Counted from the stretch's first letter, positions 24,707 to 32,787 are shown. The stretch is 32,787 nt of DNA from Ignavibacteria bacterium (GCA_026415235.1 JAOAHM010000062.1:1-32787), one strand, 5' to 3'. The notes: generated by a model not told the origin, from the sequence alone. Translations and numbers: made by a program.

Positions 24707-25225
24707 ATGAAAACAAAAATACTCCCGATATTATCAATCGCTTTGATTTTAATCATCTCATACTTCGCACTTACAGCAAATGGAAATTCAAATAATTCTA
24801 ATGATAAGGCAAAAGGAAAATCTTTCGAGGAAATTCTGAAATTGGCAAAGAAAGACAATAAAAAAGTTTTGATTAATGTTTATGCTGATTGGTGTAGTTG
24901 GTGTAAGAAAATGGAAAAAGATACTTATCCAGATTCTGAAGTTCAAAAAGAACTTAATAGAAATTATTACCTCTACCGTCTTAATGGTGAATCTAAAGAA
25001 ACAATTGAATATGATGGTCGAAAATGGACAAAAGCAGAATTGACAGCTGCATTTGGAATTAGAGGTTTCCCTGCAACAATTTTCTTGAATTCCAATTCAA
25101 AACCAATAACTGTTTTGCCTGGTTATGTAGATGCAAAAACTTTTGCAAGTATTTTGAAATACATTGGTGATGATTTGTACACGAAAATGACATTTGAAGA
25201 ATTTATGAAAGGTAAGAAGAATTAA
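24707..25225 (+). CDS. Secreted or membrane-anchored thioredoxin-fold protein
   Basis: 172 residues. One hydrophobic segment (PILSIALILIISYFALTA) near the start acts as a signal or anchor. The thioredoxin fold then shows VLINVYADWCSWCKKM with the redox pair Cys63 and Cys66 (CSWC) and the cis-proline region RGFPATIFLN. The insert between them (YLYRLNGESKETIEYDGRKW) is typical of the DsbD-gamma/SoxW-like thioredoxin subfamily. It probably reduces or oxidises disulfides in the periplasm. The gene is monocistronic, divergent from the GT4 gene, and ends in front of a hairpin. The partner protein is unknown. Confidence 0.82.
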   Translation: MKTKILPILSIALILIISYFALTANGNSNNSNDKAKGKSFEEILKLAKKDNKKVLINVYADWCSWCKKMEKDTYPDSEVQKELNRNYYLYRLNGESKETIEYDGRKWTKAELTAAFGIRGFPATIFLNSNSKPITVLPGYVDAKTFASILKYIGDDLYTKMTFEEFMKGKKN

Positions 25226-25238
25226 TTTGAAATTAAGA

Positions 25239-25272
25239 ATTTGTCACCCTTAACTGAGTAAGGGTGACAAAT
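25239..25272. terminator. Bidirectional hairpin terminator candidate
   Basis: ATTTGTCACCCTTA (25239-25252) pairs perfectly with TAAGGGTGACAAAT (25259-25272) around a 6-nt loop. It is between the convergent thioredoxin-like and UDP-glucuronate decarboxylase genes. The T runs after the stem are modest on both strands, so efficiency is uncertain. Confidence 0.75.
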
Positions 25273-25278
25273 GAAAAT

Positions 25279-26229
25279 TTAACTTATTCCAAGTTTCTTT
25301 TTGAAATACTCAAGTGTGAGTTTAATACCTTCAGTTCTCGAAACTTTTGGTTCCCATCCCAACAATTTTTTTGCAAGAGTTATATCTGGTTGACGAACTT
25401 TTGGGTCATCAACTGGAAGCTCTTTGAATGTAATCTTACTTTTACTATTCGTATGCCTTAATACTTCCTCGGCAAACTCAAGTATTGTAATTTCATCTGG
25501 ATTACCGATGTTAACTGGTTCGTGATAATCAGTATTGAGCAATCTAAAAATTCCTTCGATTAAATCATCAACATAACAGAAACTTCGAGTTTGACTTCCA
25601 TCACCAAAGACAGTCAAATCTTCACCCTTAAGAGCTTGGGAAACAAAAGTCGGAAGCACGCGACCATCATCAAGTCGCATCCTTGGACCGTATGTATTAA
25701 AAATTCTAACAATTCTCGTATCTACTCCATGATAACGATGATAAGCCATTGTCATAGCTTCAGCAAATCTTTTTGCTTCGTCATAAACACCACGTGGACC
25801 TATTGGATTTACATTTCCCCAATAACTCTCAGGTTGAGGATGAATTTCAGGGTCACCATACACTTCGGAAGTCGAAGCAAGAAGGAAACGAGCTTTCTTT
25901 GCTTTTGCCAGTCCAAGTGCTTTGTGTGTTCCAAGTGAACCAACTTTAAGAGTCTGGATGGGATATCTTAAATAATCAATTGGTGAAGCTGGCGAGGCAA
26001 AATGTAAAATATTATCAACTCGACCTTCAACATAGATGAATTCAGTTACATCGTATTTAATAAACTTGAAATTTTCATTACCAAAAAGGTGCGAGATGTT
26101 GTCCAAACTTCCAGTAATCAAATTATCAAGACAAATTACTTTATGACCATTTTCAATTAACTTATCACAAAGATGTGAGCCTAAAAAACCAGCTCCACCA
26201 GTTACGACCGAAACAGGTTTTTCTGACAT
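25279..26229 (-). CDS. uxs: UDP-glucuronic acid decarboxylase (UDP-xylose synthase)
   Basis: 316 residues of extended SDR. It converts UDP-glucuronate to UDP-xylose with bound NAD. The Rossmann motif TGGAGFLG is at 10-17. The family-specific stretch [16 protein letters not shown] is near 82-97, TSEVYGDP at 120-127 holds the catalytic Thr-Ser-Glu set, and YDEAKR (Tyr149, Lys153) gives the active-site base. IFNTYGPRM and [10 protein letters not shown] also match bacterial and plant Uxs. It starts 3 bp after the ferritin-like stop, so the two may be co-transcribed. The UDP-xylose would serve the glycan made by the nearby GT genes; no UDP-glucose dehydrogenase is in the window. Confidence 0.88.
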   Translation of the reverse strand: MSEKPVSVVTGGAGFLGSHLCDKLIENGHKVICLDNLITGSLDNISHLFGNENFKFIKYDVTEFIYVEGRVDNILHFASPASPIDYLRYPIQTLKVGSLGTHKALGLAKAKKARFLLASTSEVYGDPEIHPQPESYWGNVNPIGPRGVYDEAKRFAEAMTMAYHRYHGVDTRIVRIFNTYGPRMRLDDGRVLPTFVSQALKGEDLTVFGDGSQTRSFCYVDDLIEGIFRLLNTDYHEPVNIGNPDEITILEFAEEVLRHTNSKSKITFKELPVDDPKVRQPDITLAKKLLGWEPKVSRTEGIKLTLEYFKKKLGIS

Positions 26230-26232
26230 AAA

Positions 26233-26679
26233 TTACTTCGAATATTCTTTTAGGAATCCATTAAAAGTTGCACGATGTGATTCTTCATCAGCTAATAAAG
26301 TTATTGCCAAATCTTGAGTGACATAATCGTTACCTTCGCAGAGTTTGATGATTTCGTTATATGTTTTGATTGCATCATCTTCAGCTTCGAGGACACCTTT
26401 AATCACCGAAACAACATCTGTTGTATCCTGAGGAGGTTGAAGTCCCTTTTGTTCAGGTTTAAATTCAAATGAACCAGGAACATAACCACCAAGCTCTTTG
26501 ATTCTTTTTGCAAGAGTTTGAGCGTGAGTTAATTCTTCAGCGACATCAGCTGCCAATGCTTTTTTTATTTCTTCTGCTCTCACTCCTTCGAGGTTTACAG
26601 AATTTGCAAGATAGTTTTGAACTGTCTCCAGTTCCTTCCAATATGCTTTTATTAAAAGCTCTATGATTTTTTCTTTCAT
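26233..26679 (-). CDS. Ferritin-like diiron protein (bacterioferritin/Dps-type four-helix bundle)
   Basis: 148 residues from ATG 26679, which has AGGTGG just upstream (26683-26688); an ATG at 26733 would add 18 residues that do not fit the fold. Four helices carry probable iron ligands: Glu16/Glu18 in KELETVQNY, Glu49 and His52 in EELTHA, Glu98/Glu100 in LEAEDDAI, and Glu132 and His135 in DEESH. This spacing (two ExxH motifs) matches bacterioferritin-like proteins. It may store or detoxify iron or respond to peroxide; a heme-binding Met is not obvious. It leads a two-gene minus-strand unit with uxs and is divergent from dapF. Confidence 0.8.
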   Translation of the reverse strand: MKEKIIELLIKAYWKELETVQNYLANSVNLEGVRAEEIKKALAADVAEELTHAQTLAKRIKELGGYVPGSFEFKPEQKGLQPPQDTTDVVSVIKGVLEAEDDAIKTYNEIIKLCEGNDYVTQDLAITLLADEESHRATFNGFLKEYSK

Positions 26680-26766
26680 GTTCCACCTATATTTTTGTTT
26701 ATTGTTGATACAAATATAAATAAGATGCTTCAAAAATTATGACTTTAAATCAAGGATAGAAGAAAT

Positions 26767-27609
26767 ATGAAAATTAAGTTTACTAAAATGTGCGGTGCTG
26801 GTAATGATTTTATTGTAATCGATGATAAATCTTTTCAACCAAATGAAGAATTGATTAAAAGATTATGCAACAGAAATTTTGGAATTGGTGCAGATGGAAT
26901 TTTATTAATTAGCGAATCAAACATCGCTGATTTCTCAGTTAGATATTTCAATTCTGATGGAACAGGAGATGCGCTTTGTATAAATGGAGCAAGGTCAGCA
27001 GTACTTTATTGTTTTTTGAAAAACTTGTGTGAAAAAGATTGCCGATTTGAATTTATTGGAAAAGTATTCAATGCAAATGTTATGGATATGAACAAAGTCA
27101 AAGTATTTTTTGAATGCACTCCGATTTATGAAATTAATAAAGTAATAAACTTTCACGATACAAATATTGAGGTATCATTTTTTGATATAGGTTCGAAGCA
27201 TATTGTAATTGATTGGGAATCTTTTCAAATGAATTTAAAACTGGATGAATTCTCTTCACTTGATTTTGAAAATTTTGATGTCAATTCAATTGGAAGAGAA
27301 TTGAGATACCATCATGCATTTTTTCCTTCTGGTGTAAATGTAAACTTCATTAAAAAATTGAATGAGAATTTATTTGCAATTAGAACTTACGAAAGAGGTG
27401 TTGAGTCTGAAACCTTAGCATGTGGTAGTGGAAGTATTTGCTCAGCACTATTTTTATATTTAGCTAAAAAAATTCAACCACCAACACAACTTTTAACTCG
27501 AAGTGAAAAAATTTTGGAAGTTGATTTTCACTTTAATGATCAAGACACATTGAATGTTGAAATTATAGGACATGCTGAAAAGATTTTTGAAGGCATAATA
27601 GATATATAG
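26767..27609 (+). CDS. dapF: Diaminopimelate epimerase
   Basis: 280 residues, about the usual length. It interconverts LL- and meso-diaminopimelate, the precursor of lysine and of peptidoglycan cross-links. Landmarks are KMCGAGNDFIVID (7-19), NRNFGIGADG (35-44), NSDGTGDALCINGAR (62-76) with catalytic Cys71, and ESETLACGSGSICSA (213-227) with catalytic Cys219. Both active-site cysteines are therefore present. The first signature differs from the common NxDGSxxxxCGNGxR: Thr replaces Ser at 66 and Ile replaces Gly at 72. The gene is divergent from the ferritin-like gene and may head the plus-strand series that ends at 30320. Confidence 0.85.
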   Translation: MKIKFTKMCGAGNDFIVIDDKSFQPNEELIKRLCNRNFGIGADGILLISESNIADFSVRYFNSDGTGDALCINGARSAVLYCFLKNLCEKDCRFEFIGKVFNANVMDMNKVKVFFECTPIYEINKVINFHDTNIEVSFFDIGSKHIVIDWESFQMNLKLDEFSSLDFENFDVNSIGRELRYHHAFFPSGVNVNFIKKLNENLFAIRTYERGVESETLACGSGSICSALFLYLAKKIQPPTQLLTRSEKILEVDFHFNDQDTLNVEIIGHAEKIFEGIIDI

Positions 27610-27679
27610 TTTTTCATTGTCTTAGAAGATAGACCTTCGTAAATTTGTAGAGTTAAACCAAATTATTAAGGAGATATCA

Positions 27680-27982
27680 ATGTCCAAAATCATATTTAGT
27701 ATTAGTTATTCTGTTTATCCTGATAAAATTGACAAGTACTTAAAGAAAATTTCTTACTTAAAATCACTTTTATCTGAAGAGAATTATCAATATTCAGTTT
27801 ATCGTGATAAAAAGAATCCATATGAATTTGAAGAGATTTATGTTTTCGATTCAGAAGAAGACTTTGAAGCATTTGACGATTCAGAAAATGAAGAAGCGAG
27901 CGGAATTATTTTCGAAATTGTAAATAATTATGTAGTAAATAAAAAACAAACTTATAAAACATTAATTGAGGTAGAAGATTAA
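27680..27982 (+). CDS. Small conserved-looking protein of unknown function
   Basis: 100 residues, acidic, no signal peptide or membrane segment. AAGGAGATATCA before the ATG is a strong ribosome binding site. The order (strand SIIFSISYSVY-like start, helix YLKKISYLKSLL, strands YQYSVYRDKK and EEIYVFDSEEDFEAF, then helix and strand) recalls a ferredoxin-like fold as in small dimeric alpha-beta barrel or EthD-like proteins, but no catalytic residues can be named. It is the second gene of the dapF run, ending 1 bp before the next ATG. I do not recognise the family. Confidence 0.6.
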   Translation: MSKIIFSISYSVYPDKIDKYLKKISYLKSLLSEENYQYSVYRDKKNPYEFEEIYVFDSEEDFEAFDDSENEEASGIIFEIVNNYVVNKKQTYKTLIEVED

Positions 27983-27983
27983 A

Positions 27984-28559
27984 ATGAAATTTAACATAAA
28001 ATATTTGTATCTGATTTTAGGTTTAATTGTTGTTGGGTTAATCGGATATTTTGTAGTTGCCCGAGAAGTTGATAAGTCAAAAACTAACAGAATGCCTGAT
28101 GACGAAATTCACAAAAATTTATCACAGAAGCAGTTTCAACAAATGAGTAAAGAAATTCAAGCAAAAATTGATTCATTAAAAGAAGTTGTAAAACAAAATC
28201 CGAACGATACAATTGCTTTGAATCACCTTGGTTATTTTTTATTGCAAGAACATAAATTCGATGAAGCTGAAATGTATTTCGAGAATCTGTTGAAGATTAA
28301 TCCAAAAAGAATTGATGTATTAAATGTTTTAGCAGAAATGAATTTCAATCTTCAAAAATTTGATAAATCAGAAAATTATCTTAAGAAGTTAATTAGTTTG
28401 GAAAAAGATAACGAAGTTGCTCAATATAATTTAGGTGTTGTTTACTTAATGCAAGGTAAAAAAGCTGAAGCAAAAAAGGTGTGGAACGATTTGGTAAAGA
28501 AGAATCCGAATTCAGAATTGAGCAAGATGGCAAAAGAATCTATGCAAGCACTCCAGTAA
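27984..28559 (+). CDS. Membrane-anchored TPR protein
   Basis: 191 residues. An N-terminal helix (YLYLILGLIVVGLIGYFVV) anchors it in the inner membrane, with the rest outside or in the periplasm. At least three tetratricopeptide repeats are visible: DTIALNHLGYFLLQEHKFDEAEMYF, then IDVLNVLAEMNFNLQKFDKSENYL, and EVAQYNLGVVYLMQGKKAEAKKVW, each with the W/L-G-Y-A-P-type pattern. TPR domains bind protein partners; the partner here is unknown. It is packed 1 bp after the small unknown gene and 1 bp before the PHP gene. A second TPR membrane protein ends the same run. Confidence 0.8.
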   Translation: MKFNIKYLYLILGLIVVGLIGYFVVAREVDKSKTNRMPDDEIHKNLSQKQFQQMSKEIQAKIDSLKEVVKQNPNDTIALNHLGYFLLQEHKFDEAEMYFENLLKINPKRIDVLNVLAEMNFNLQKFDKSENYLKKLISLEKDNEVAQYNLGVVYLMQGKKAEAKKVWNDLVKKNPNSELSKMAKESMQALQ

Positions 28560-28560
28560 A

Positions 28561-29604
28561 ATGTTTGAATATAGCACTGTTATTCATGTTCATTCCAATT
28601 ACTCCGATGGTTCAGGTGAAATTCCTGAAATTGCTCGTTACGCCAGTGAAGTAGGAGTTGATGTAGTTCTAATGACAGATCATAATACGCTTAGACCACT
28701 AAAAGATGGTCTTGAAGGTTGGTATGGTTCTACACTTGTTTTGATTGGAACAGAGATTAACGATCAAAAAAATCATAATCATTATCTCGCATTTGGAATT
28801 AAAAATACATTTGATAATAGATTGACTGCTTCAGAATATGTTAAGAAAGTGAAAGACGAAGGTGGTATTGGTTTTATTGCTCACCCTTTCGAAAAAAGAA
28901 ATCACATGAAAGAGCACCCACCTTATCCTTGGACAGATTGGTCTACGGATGATTACGATGGAATTGAAATTTGGAATCACATGTCCGAATGGATGGAAGG
29001 ATTAACAGAGCAAAATAAATATCAACGCTTTGTTCATCCACTTAAAACGGTTGAAAGACCAAATGAAGAGTCAATTAAACTTTGGGACAAAAAAGCACTT
29101 GAAAGAAAAGTTGTAGGTATAGGTGGAGTTGATGCTCACGCATATAAACAAAACATGCTTGGATTTTTTGAAGTGGAAATTTTCCCATACAAAGTTTTAT
29201 TCAAATCAGTTAGAACAAATATTTTTACTTTAGAGCCATTGATAAGAGATAACTCAAAACTAGATTATAACAAGAATTTAGTTTACGAAGCTCTAAGAGA
29301 AGGAAGATGTTATATCACAAATTATTATCATGCTGATTCTCGTGGTTTTCGATTTTTCGCAGAAGCAGATGGTAAAGTTTTTCAAATGGGTGAGACAATT
29401 CCAAAAGAAATTCAAAAAATTCGATTACGTGTAAAACTTCCAGAAATAGTTACGGATATAAGACTTATTAAAAACGGAGAGTATGTTGATTCTGTAATTA
29501 GCGATGAAGCTACTTGGTCAATTACAAACAAAGGTATTTATCGTGTGGAAGTTTTGTTTGATGACAAACCATGGATTTATTCCAATCACATAAGATTTGT
29601 TTAA
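28561..29604 (+). CDS. PHP-domain metallophosphoesterase (CehA/McbA-like family)
   Basis: 347 residues, cytoplasmic. The trinuclear metal site of PHP domains is complete: VIHVHSNYSDGSGE (His9, His11, Asp16), MTDHN (Asp40, His41), GTEIND (Glu65), FIAHPFE (His108) and GGVDAHAYKQ (Asp191, His193). The remaining C-terminal third (after about 240) is a beta-rich extension that varies among these enzymes. Members of this family hydrolyse phosphoesters or related bonds; substrates of bacterial versions are often unknown. It is the third gene of a tight run and follows the TPR gene by 1 bp. It is not a DNA polymerase-linked PHP domain. Confidence 0.82.
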   Translation: MFEYSTVIHVHSNYSDGSGEIPEIARYASEVGVDVVLMTDHNTLRPLKDGLEGWYGSTLVLIGTEINDQKNHNHYLAFGIKNTFDNRLTASEYVKKVKDEGGIGFIAHPFEKRNHMKEHPPYPWTDWSTDDYDGIEIWNHMSEWMEGLTEQNKYQRFVHPLKTVERPNEESIKLWDKKALERKVVGIGGVDAHAYKQNMLGFFEVEIFPYKVLFKSVRTNIFTLEPLIRDNSKLDYNKNLVYEALREGRCYITNYYHADSRGFRFFAEADGKVFQMGETIPKEIQKIRLRVKLPEIVTDIRLIKNGEYVDSVISDEATWSITNKGIYRVEVLFDDKPWIYSNHIRFV

Positions 29605-29621
29605 TAAACTAAGGAGTTAAA

Positions 29622-30320
29622 ATGCTTACACCAAAGAAAAAAATTTCAAAAAAAGAAATTAAGCAAGATAGATTAGTTGAAACTTACTTCAAGTTGAAAA
29701 CTTTCTTTGAAGAAAATCAGAAAACAATTTTAATCAGCCTTGGTGGTTTAGTCGTTGCTGTTTTATTGGTCATTTATTTTGTAAATCGATCGAAAGAAAG
29801 AGATATTGAATCTACAACATTACTTGGAAATGTAATTGGTCTTTATGAACAAGGACAATTTCAACAAGCAATCGATGGTAATCCAGCCAAGAAGATAAAA
29901 GGATTAAAAGAAATTGCAGATGAATATGACGGTACTGAAAGTGGTGAAGCTGCAAAAATTTTCTTAGCAAATTCATATTTCAATCTTGGTAAGATTGATG
30001 AAGCACTAAAATATTACGAAGACTATGATGGGGATAATAAATTATTTAAAGCTACCGCTTATGCAGGTGCAGCTGCATGTTATGAAGCTAAAGGAAATAA
30101 AGAAGAAGCAGCAGAGTTATATTTAAAAGCTGCTAAAGTTAATCCGAGCGAAGTTTATACTCCAGAATATTTACTTTATTCAGCAAGACTTTATGCTGAA
30201 TTAGGCAAAAAGGAAACCGCAAAAAAATTGCTTGAACAAATTAAGAAAGAATATTCAAACTCAGCTCAAGCAAGAGATTACGAACGATATATTGTTGAAT
30301 TTCAATTACAGAATGAGTAA
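29622..30320 (+). CDS. Membrane-anchored TPR protein (YfgM/BamD-like layout)
   Basis: 232 residues. A lysine-rich cytoplasmic start (PKKKISKKEIKQDR) is followed by one membrane segment (ILISLGGLVVAVLLVIYFV, about 44-62), then repeated helices of TPR type (AKIFLANSYFNLGKIDEALKYYEDYD, YAGAAACYEAKGNKEEAAELYLKAA, YTPEYLLYSARLYAELGKKETAKKLL). The layout resembles YfgM, an inner-membrane TPR protein of the SecYEG/periplasmic chaperone network, but the resemblance is structural only. AAGGAG stands 6 bases before the ATG. It ends the dapF run, and a perfect hairpin terminator lies downstream. Confidence 0.8.
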   Translation: MLTPKKKISKKEIKQDRLVETYFKLKTFFEENQKTILISLGGLVVAVLLVIYFVNRSKERDIESTTLLGNVIGLYEQGQFQQAIDGNPAKKIKGLKEIADEYDGTESGEAAKIFLANSYFNLGKIDEALKYYEDYDGDNKLFKATAYAGAAACYEAKGNKEEAAELYLKAAKVNPSEVYTPEYLLYSARLYAELGKKETAKKLLEQIKKEYSNSAQARDYERYIVEFQLQNE

Positions 30321-30360
30321 TAAAAATTTTCAATAAACGATTTAGTATGATAAATAAAAA

Positions 30361-30392
30361 CAAAAAAGGCTGTCAACTGACAGCCTTTTTTG
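30361..30392. terminator. Perfect bidirectional intrinsic terminator
   Basis: CAAAAAAGGCTGTCA pairs exactly with TGACAGCCTTTTTTG around a 2-nt gap (15-bp stem, GC-rich middle). The six-T and six-A flanks give a U-run in either direction. It separates the convergent TPR gene (ends 30320) and T9SS repeat protein (ends 30416). Confidence 0.93.
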
Positions 30393-30415
30393 TTTGGAGT
30401 TTTTATGTTCAATAA

Positions 30416-32272
30416 TTACTTAACTAACATCATTTTAATTTCTTTTGAGAAATTACCGAACTGCAATTGGGCAATGTAAATACCACTCGTTACAAGTTTA
30501 CCAGCATCGTTTCTTCCATCCCAAATAATTGAATGATTACCTTTATCATAAAGTTGATTATCAATTAAAGTTTTTACCAATTGTCCGAGTTGATTGTAAA
30601 TTTTAAGTGAAATTTTCTTCTCAATTGGCAGGTAGAAAGAAATTTTTGTTGATGGGTTAAATGGATTGGGATAATTTTGATATAACTGATAATCATCAGG
30701 TGTGATGATTGTTAAATCTTTTACTTCAACACCAGTTTTTTTAGTACCTTCAACGACTCGCAATCCCCAACGCTTTGGATTTGGAGCTCGTACAGAGTCA
30801 ACTGTAACCCATTGACCTTGAGAAGCATTCCATTGAATTCTTTTGTGTATAACTGAATCAACTAACGCTTGATAGGGGAGAATGATATCTTCAAATCCAT
30901 CTTTATCTATATCAGTATATCGTCCAAAAATTTTTGATGGGAATGAATTATCAATCGTAAAAACAGTATCAATTAGACCAAGTGAGTCTCTAATAACTCT
31001 TTGAGTATAAATTGTTGGGTCACCTGGATATAATTTTTCAAAAGTCCAGTTAGCAGGATTTGTTTTATCTCCACCTTGAAATTCTGCAGTCAATAAATTG
31101 CAACCAGTTATTCCATAAGTTGAAGAAGTATAAATATTTGGTTTACCATCTTTATCAATATCACCATAACCGAAACCAAAAGTAACCAACCCTGGATCTA
31201 AAACACCAGCTTCAACGAATCTTAAAACAAAAACATTGTTAGTATCAATTCTTGAAGTTGAGCTTCCTGGGGGATAGTGAATTACATGAATTGTTCCAAT
31301 AAAGTTACTGCCAGTGCTGTGATAGTTTGGTAAATAAACTTCTTCTCTTCCATCTCGATCAATATCAAAAGTTCCACCACCAAATAATGCAACATCATCA
31401 GCGTTACTTAATCTCAAGCTTTGCTTTCCAGTTGTTGTATCAGCTTCTACATAAGTATTTGCAGCTGGTACTCTTAATGGAGTGACTGCTTTGTAGTTCC
31501 ATGCTTGGAAAAGTAATTCTGGATTTCCCTGACCATCGAAATTGGCAATATGCATTGAGTAGGGAGTACCCAAATTCATATCCCAAGTAGCAAGGTCAAT
31601 TCGGCTCTTCGAATATTCAGCTTGGAAACCAGAAAATCCTGGATCGTTTGTACTCCAATCACCAATTGCACTTATGATATAAAATTTATCGTTTGAATTC
31701 GGGTTTGAATTGTAGAAAACAAGTAATTCATTTTGGTTATCTCTATCAGGGTCACCAATTTCCATATATTCAGTGTTTCCAGAAATTCCAGTCATTTGTG
31801 GAAGAGTAGTTGAATTAATTACCTGCGAAGGTAATGTACCAAAGTTGTTGCTACCAGGAACTCCATCCCATTCAAAAATGAAAATACCATTATTGTTACT
31901 CTGGAAGATGATTTCTTTCTTACCGTCATTATCCAAATCTCCAGTGATTACATATCTTGGAGTTGAAGAACCACCACCAGATGCAACTTTTGGAGAAGTC
32001 CAAACTAACTCGATGGAATCGTTACCAACAACTTCAAACACATGAACATGACCTAAGTCGTTGTAGTTTGTTACCAAAATTTCTGACTTACCATCATTAT
32101 CCAAGTCGGAGTCAAACCAGCAACCACGGATACTCTTTAATCCATTGAGAACTGAATCCATGTAAGTTGCACCACTTAAAAGTGGATAATTGTAGTAAGT
32201 CGATAATCGAACTTGTGCAATTGCAACGGTCGATAATGCGATTAGCATTATTAACGGTATTAATTTTTTCAT
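30416..32272 (-). CDS. FG-GAP/VCBS repeat protein with T9SS type A sorting domain
   Basis: 618 residues with a signal peptide (PLIMLIALSTVAIAQ). Calcium-loop repeats of the DxDxDG type occur along the protein: DSDLDNDGKSEI, DLDNDGKKEII, DPDRDNQNELL, DIDRDGREEVY, DIDKDGKPNIY and DIDKDGFEDII. These mark an FG-GAP/VCBS beta-propeller as found in adhesins. The final 85 residues have YQNYPNPFNPSTKISF, KIYNQLGQLVKTLI, GRNDAGKLVTSGIYIAQL and a KMMLVK end, a textbook type IX sorting domain. It is exported to the surface. GGAGGT stands 3 bases before the ATG, the best Shine-Dalgarno in the window. Ligand unknown. Confidence 0.88.
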   Translation of the reverse strand: MKKLIPLIMLIALSTVAIAQVRLSTYYNYPLLSGATYMDSVLNGLKSIRGCWFDSDLDNDGKSEILVTNYNDLGHVHVFEVVGNDSIELVWTSPKVASGGGSSTPRYVITGDLDNDGKKEIIFQSNNNGIFIFEWDGVPGSNNFGTLPSQVINSTTLPQMTGISGNTEYMEIGDPDRDNQNELLVFYNSNPNSNDKFYIISAIGDWSTNDPGFSGFQAEYSKSRIDLATWDMNLGTPYSMHIANFDGQGNPELLFQAWNYKAVTPLRVPAANTYVEADTTTGKQSLRLSNADDVALFGGGTFDIDRDGREEVYLPNYHSTGSNFIGTIHVIHYPPGSSTSRIDTNNVFVLRFVEAGVLDPGLVTFGFGYGDIDKDGKPNIYTSSTYGITGCNLLTAEFQGGDKTNPANWTFEKLYPGDPTIYTQRVIRDSLGLIDTVFTIDNSFPSKIFGRYTDIDKDGFEDIILPYQALVDSVIHKRIQWNASQGQWVTVDSVRAPNPKRWGLRVVEGTKKTGVEVKDLTIITPDDYQLYQNYPNPFNPSTKISFYLPIEKKISLKIYNQLGQLVKTLIDNQLYDKGNHSIIWDGRNDAGKLVTSGIYIAQLQFGNFSKEIKMMLVK

Positions 32273-32574
32273 ATTACCTCCAAATGATTTTTTGTTGTTT
32301 ATTTGACAAAGGATGGCTTATAAAAATTTTGAACATTAATTCACCTCACAATGCAGAATTATATAAATATTTGTTTAATGCAAAATAAAAAATTTATAAA
32401 AAGATTATCAAGAAAAATGAGTTAAGGAAATATTTATGACTTTATCCAATTTAAATTTTAATTCATATTCATCATTTGATTTAAACTTGTTCAATTAATA
32501 TTTTTCAGAAAACAAAATCGGTTAGGATGAAAATCAAAAATCAAATTTACCCACCACAAAATTTTTGAGGTCTT
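32273..32574. other. Divergent intergenic region, no gene identified
   Basis: 302 AT-rich bases between the minus-strand T9SS repeat protein and the plus-strand TonB-receptor-like gene, so it should contain both promoters. Only the ribosome binding sites are clear: ACCTCC at 32276-32281 (GGAGGT on the minus strand) and TGAGG just ahead of ATG 32575. A 20-codon open frame at 32436-32498 with AAGGAA upstream is noted but not called. No hairpin of note and no convincing -33/-7 promoter was identified. Confidence 0.6.
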
Positions 32575-32787
32575 ATGAAACGATTTTTTATAATTTTAGT
32601 TTTAATTCCAATTCTTGTTCATGCAGGAACAACGGGCAAAATTGCAGGAAGAGTTGTAGACGCCAAAAGTAAGGAACCGATTCCTTCTGTTAATGTGATT
32701 ATTGAAGGAACAAATTTCGGTACTGCTACCAACCTCGAAGGTTATTATGTTATAAACAATGTTCCACCAGGAGTCTATACAATTGTG
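32575..32787 (+). CDS. TonB-dependent receptor-like protein, N-terminal fragment
   Basis: The first 71 codons are present, then the window ends. A signal peptide (MKRFFIILVLIPILVHA) is followed by a carboxypeptidase-regulatory-like domain: TGKIAGRVVDAKSKEPIPSV, EGTNFGTATNLEGYYVINNV and PPGVYTIV. In Bacteroidota and relatives this domain usually precedes the plug and barrel of SusC/FecA-type receptors, though it also heads some surface enzymes and adhesins. The receptor identity is thus a likely but unproven call. TGAGG lies 5 bases before the ATG. The gene is divergent from the T9SS repeat protein. Confidence 0.7.
   Translation, partial: MKRFFIILVLIPILVHAGTTGKIAGRVVDAKSKEPIPSVNVIIEGTNFGTATNLEGYYVINNVPPGVYTIV

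Noticed and set aside
32436-32498. 20-codon open frame with AAGGAA upstream in the divergent gap before the TonB-receptor-like gene.
   Set aside because: Too short, composition like the surrounding AT-rich DNA, and no hydrophobic or regulatory peptide character recognised.

Overview
The window is a low-GC, gene-dense bacterial chromosome segment. It most likely comes from the Ignavibacteria / Bacteroidota-Chlorobi branch. The reasons are: two secreted proteins ending in type IX secretion (T9SS) type A sorting domains, three PorV/PorQ-like outer-membrane proteins, a DUF4835 protein, a TonB-receptor-like start with a carboxypeptidase-regulatory-like domain, and the genes of bacterial sphingolipid synthesis. 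No rRNA, tRNA, CRISPR array, transposase or phage gene was seen. Almost everything concerns the cell envelope.

Layout. 1-305 holds the last 30 codons of an enoyl-CoA hydratase and a CGCAAAG-type intergenic repeat. 306-3144 (minus) is a two-gene unit: a PorV-like barrel protein and a secreted protein that joins a ComEA-like helix-hairpin-helix domain to a predicted outer-membrane barrel. 3220-4113 is a DUF4835 protein. 4294-8471 is a probable sphingolipid locus: serine palmitoyltransferase, a GNAT acyltransferase resembling bacterial ceramide synthase and an RlpA-SPOR protein on the minus strand, with a ceramide-reductase-like SDR divergent on the plus strand. 8581-8976 (minus) is a small lipoprotein with an atypical heme-binding motif.

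9070-23289 (plus) is one run of fifteen tightly packed or overlapping genes: a UPF0104-type flippase-like protein, GT2, NodB deacetylase, GT2, radical SAM protein, DUF1207-like protein, site-2 protease, lipoprotein, T9SS cargo with Asp-box repeats, two PorV-like proteins, a FemAB/GNAT-like protein, a glycosyltransferase and a Wzx-like flippase. The likely theme is building a surface glycan or glycolipid together with exporting and anchoring a T9SS cargo. A short glycosyltransferase relic and an intact GT4 gene on the minus strand follow.

24707-30320 is more general: a secreted thioredoxin-like protein; UDP-glucuronate decarboxylase (UDP-xylose synthesis) with a ferritin-like protein (minus); then dapF, a small unknown protein, two TPR proteins and a PHP-domain phosphoesterase (plus). 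30416-32272 (minus) is a large T9SS-sorted FG-GAP/VCBS repeat protein, and a TonB-receptor-like gene begins at 32575 and runs off the end.

Three strong hairpins sit between convergent gene pairs (8513-8553, 25239-25272, 30361-30392) and mark transcription-unit ends. Function calls rest on motif recognition by eye. No database search was possible.
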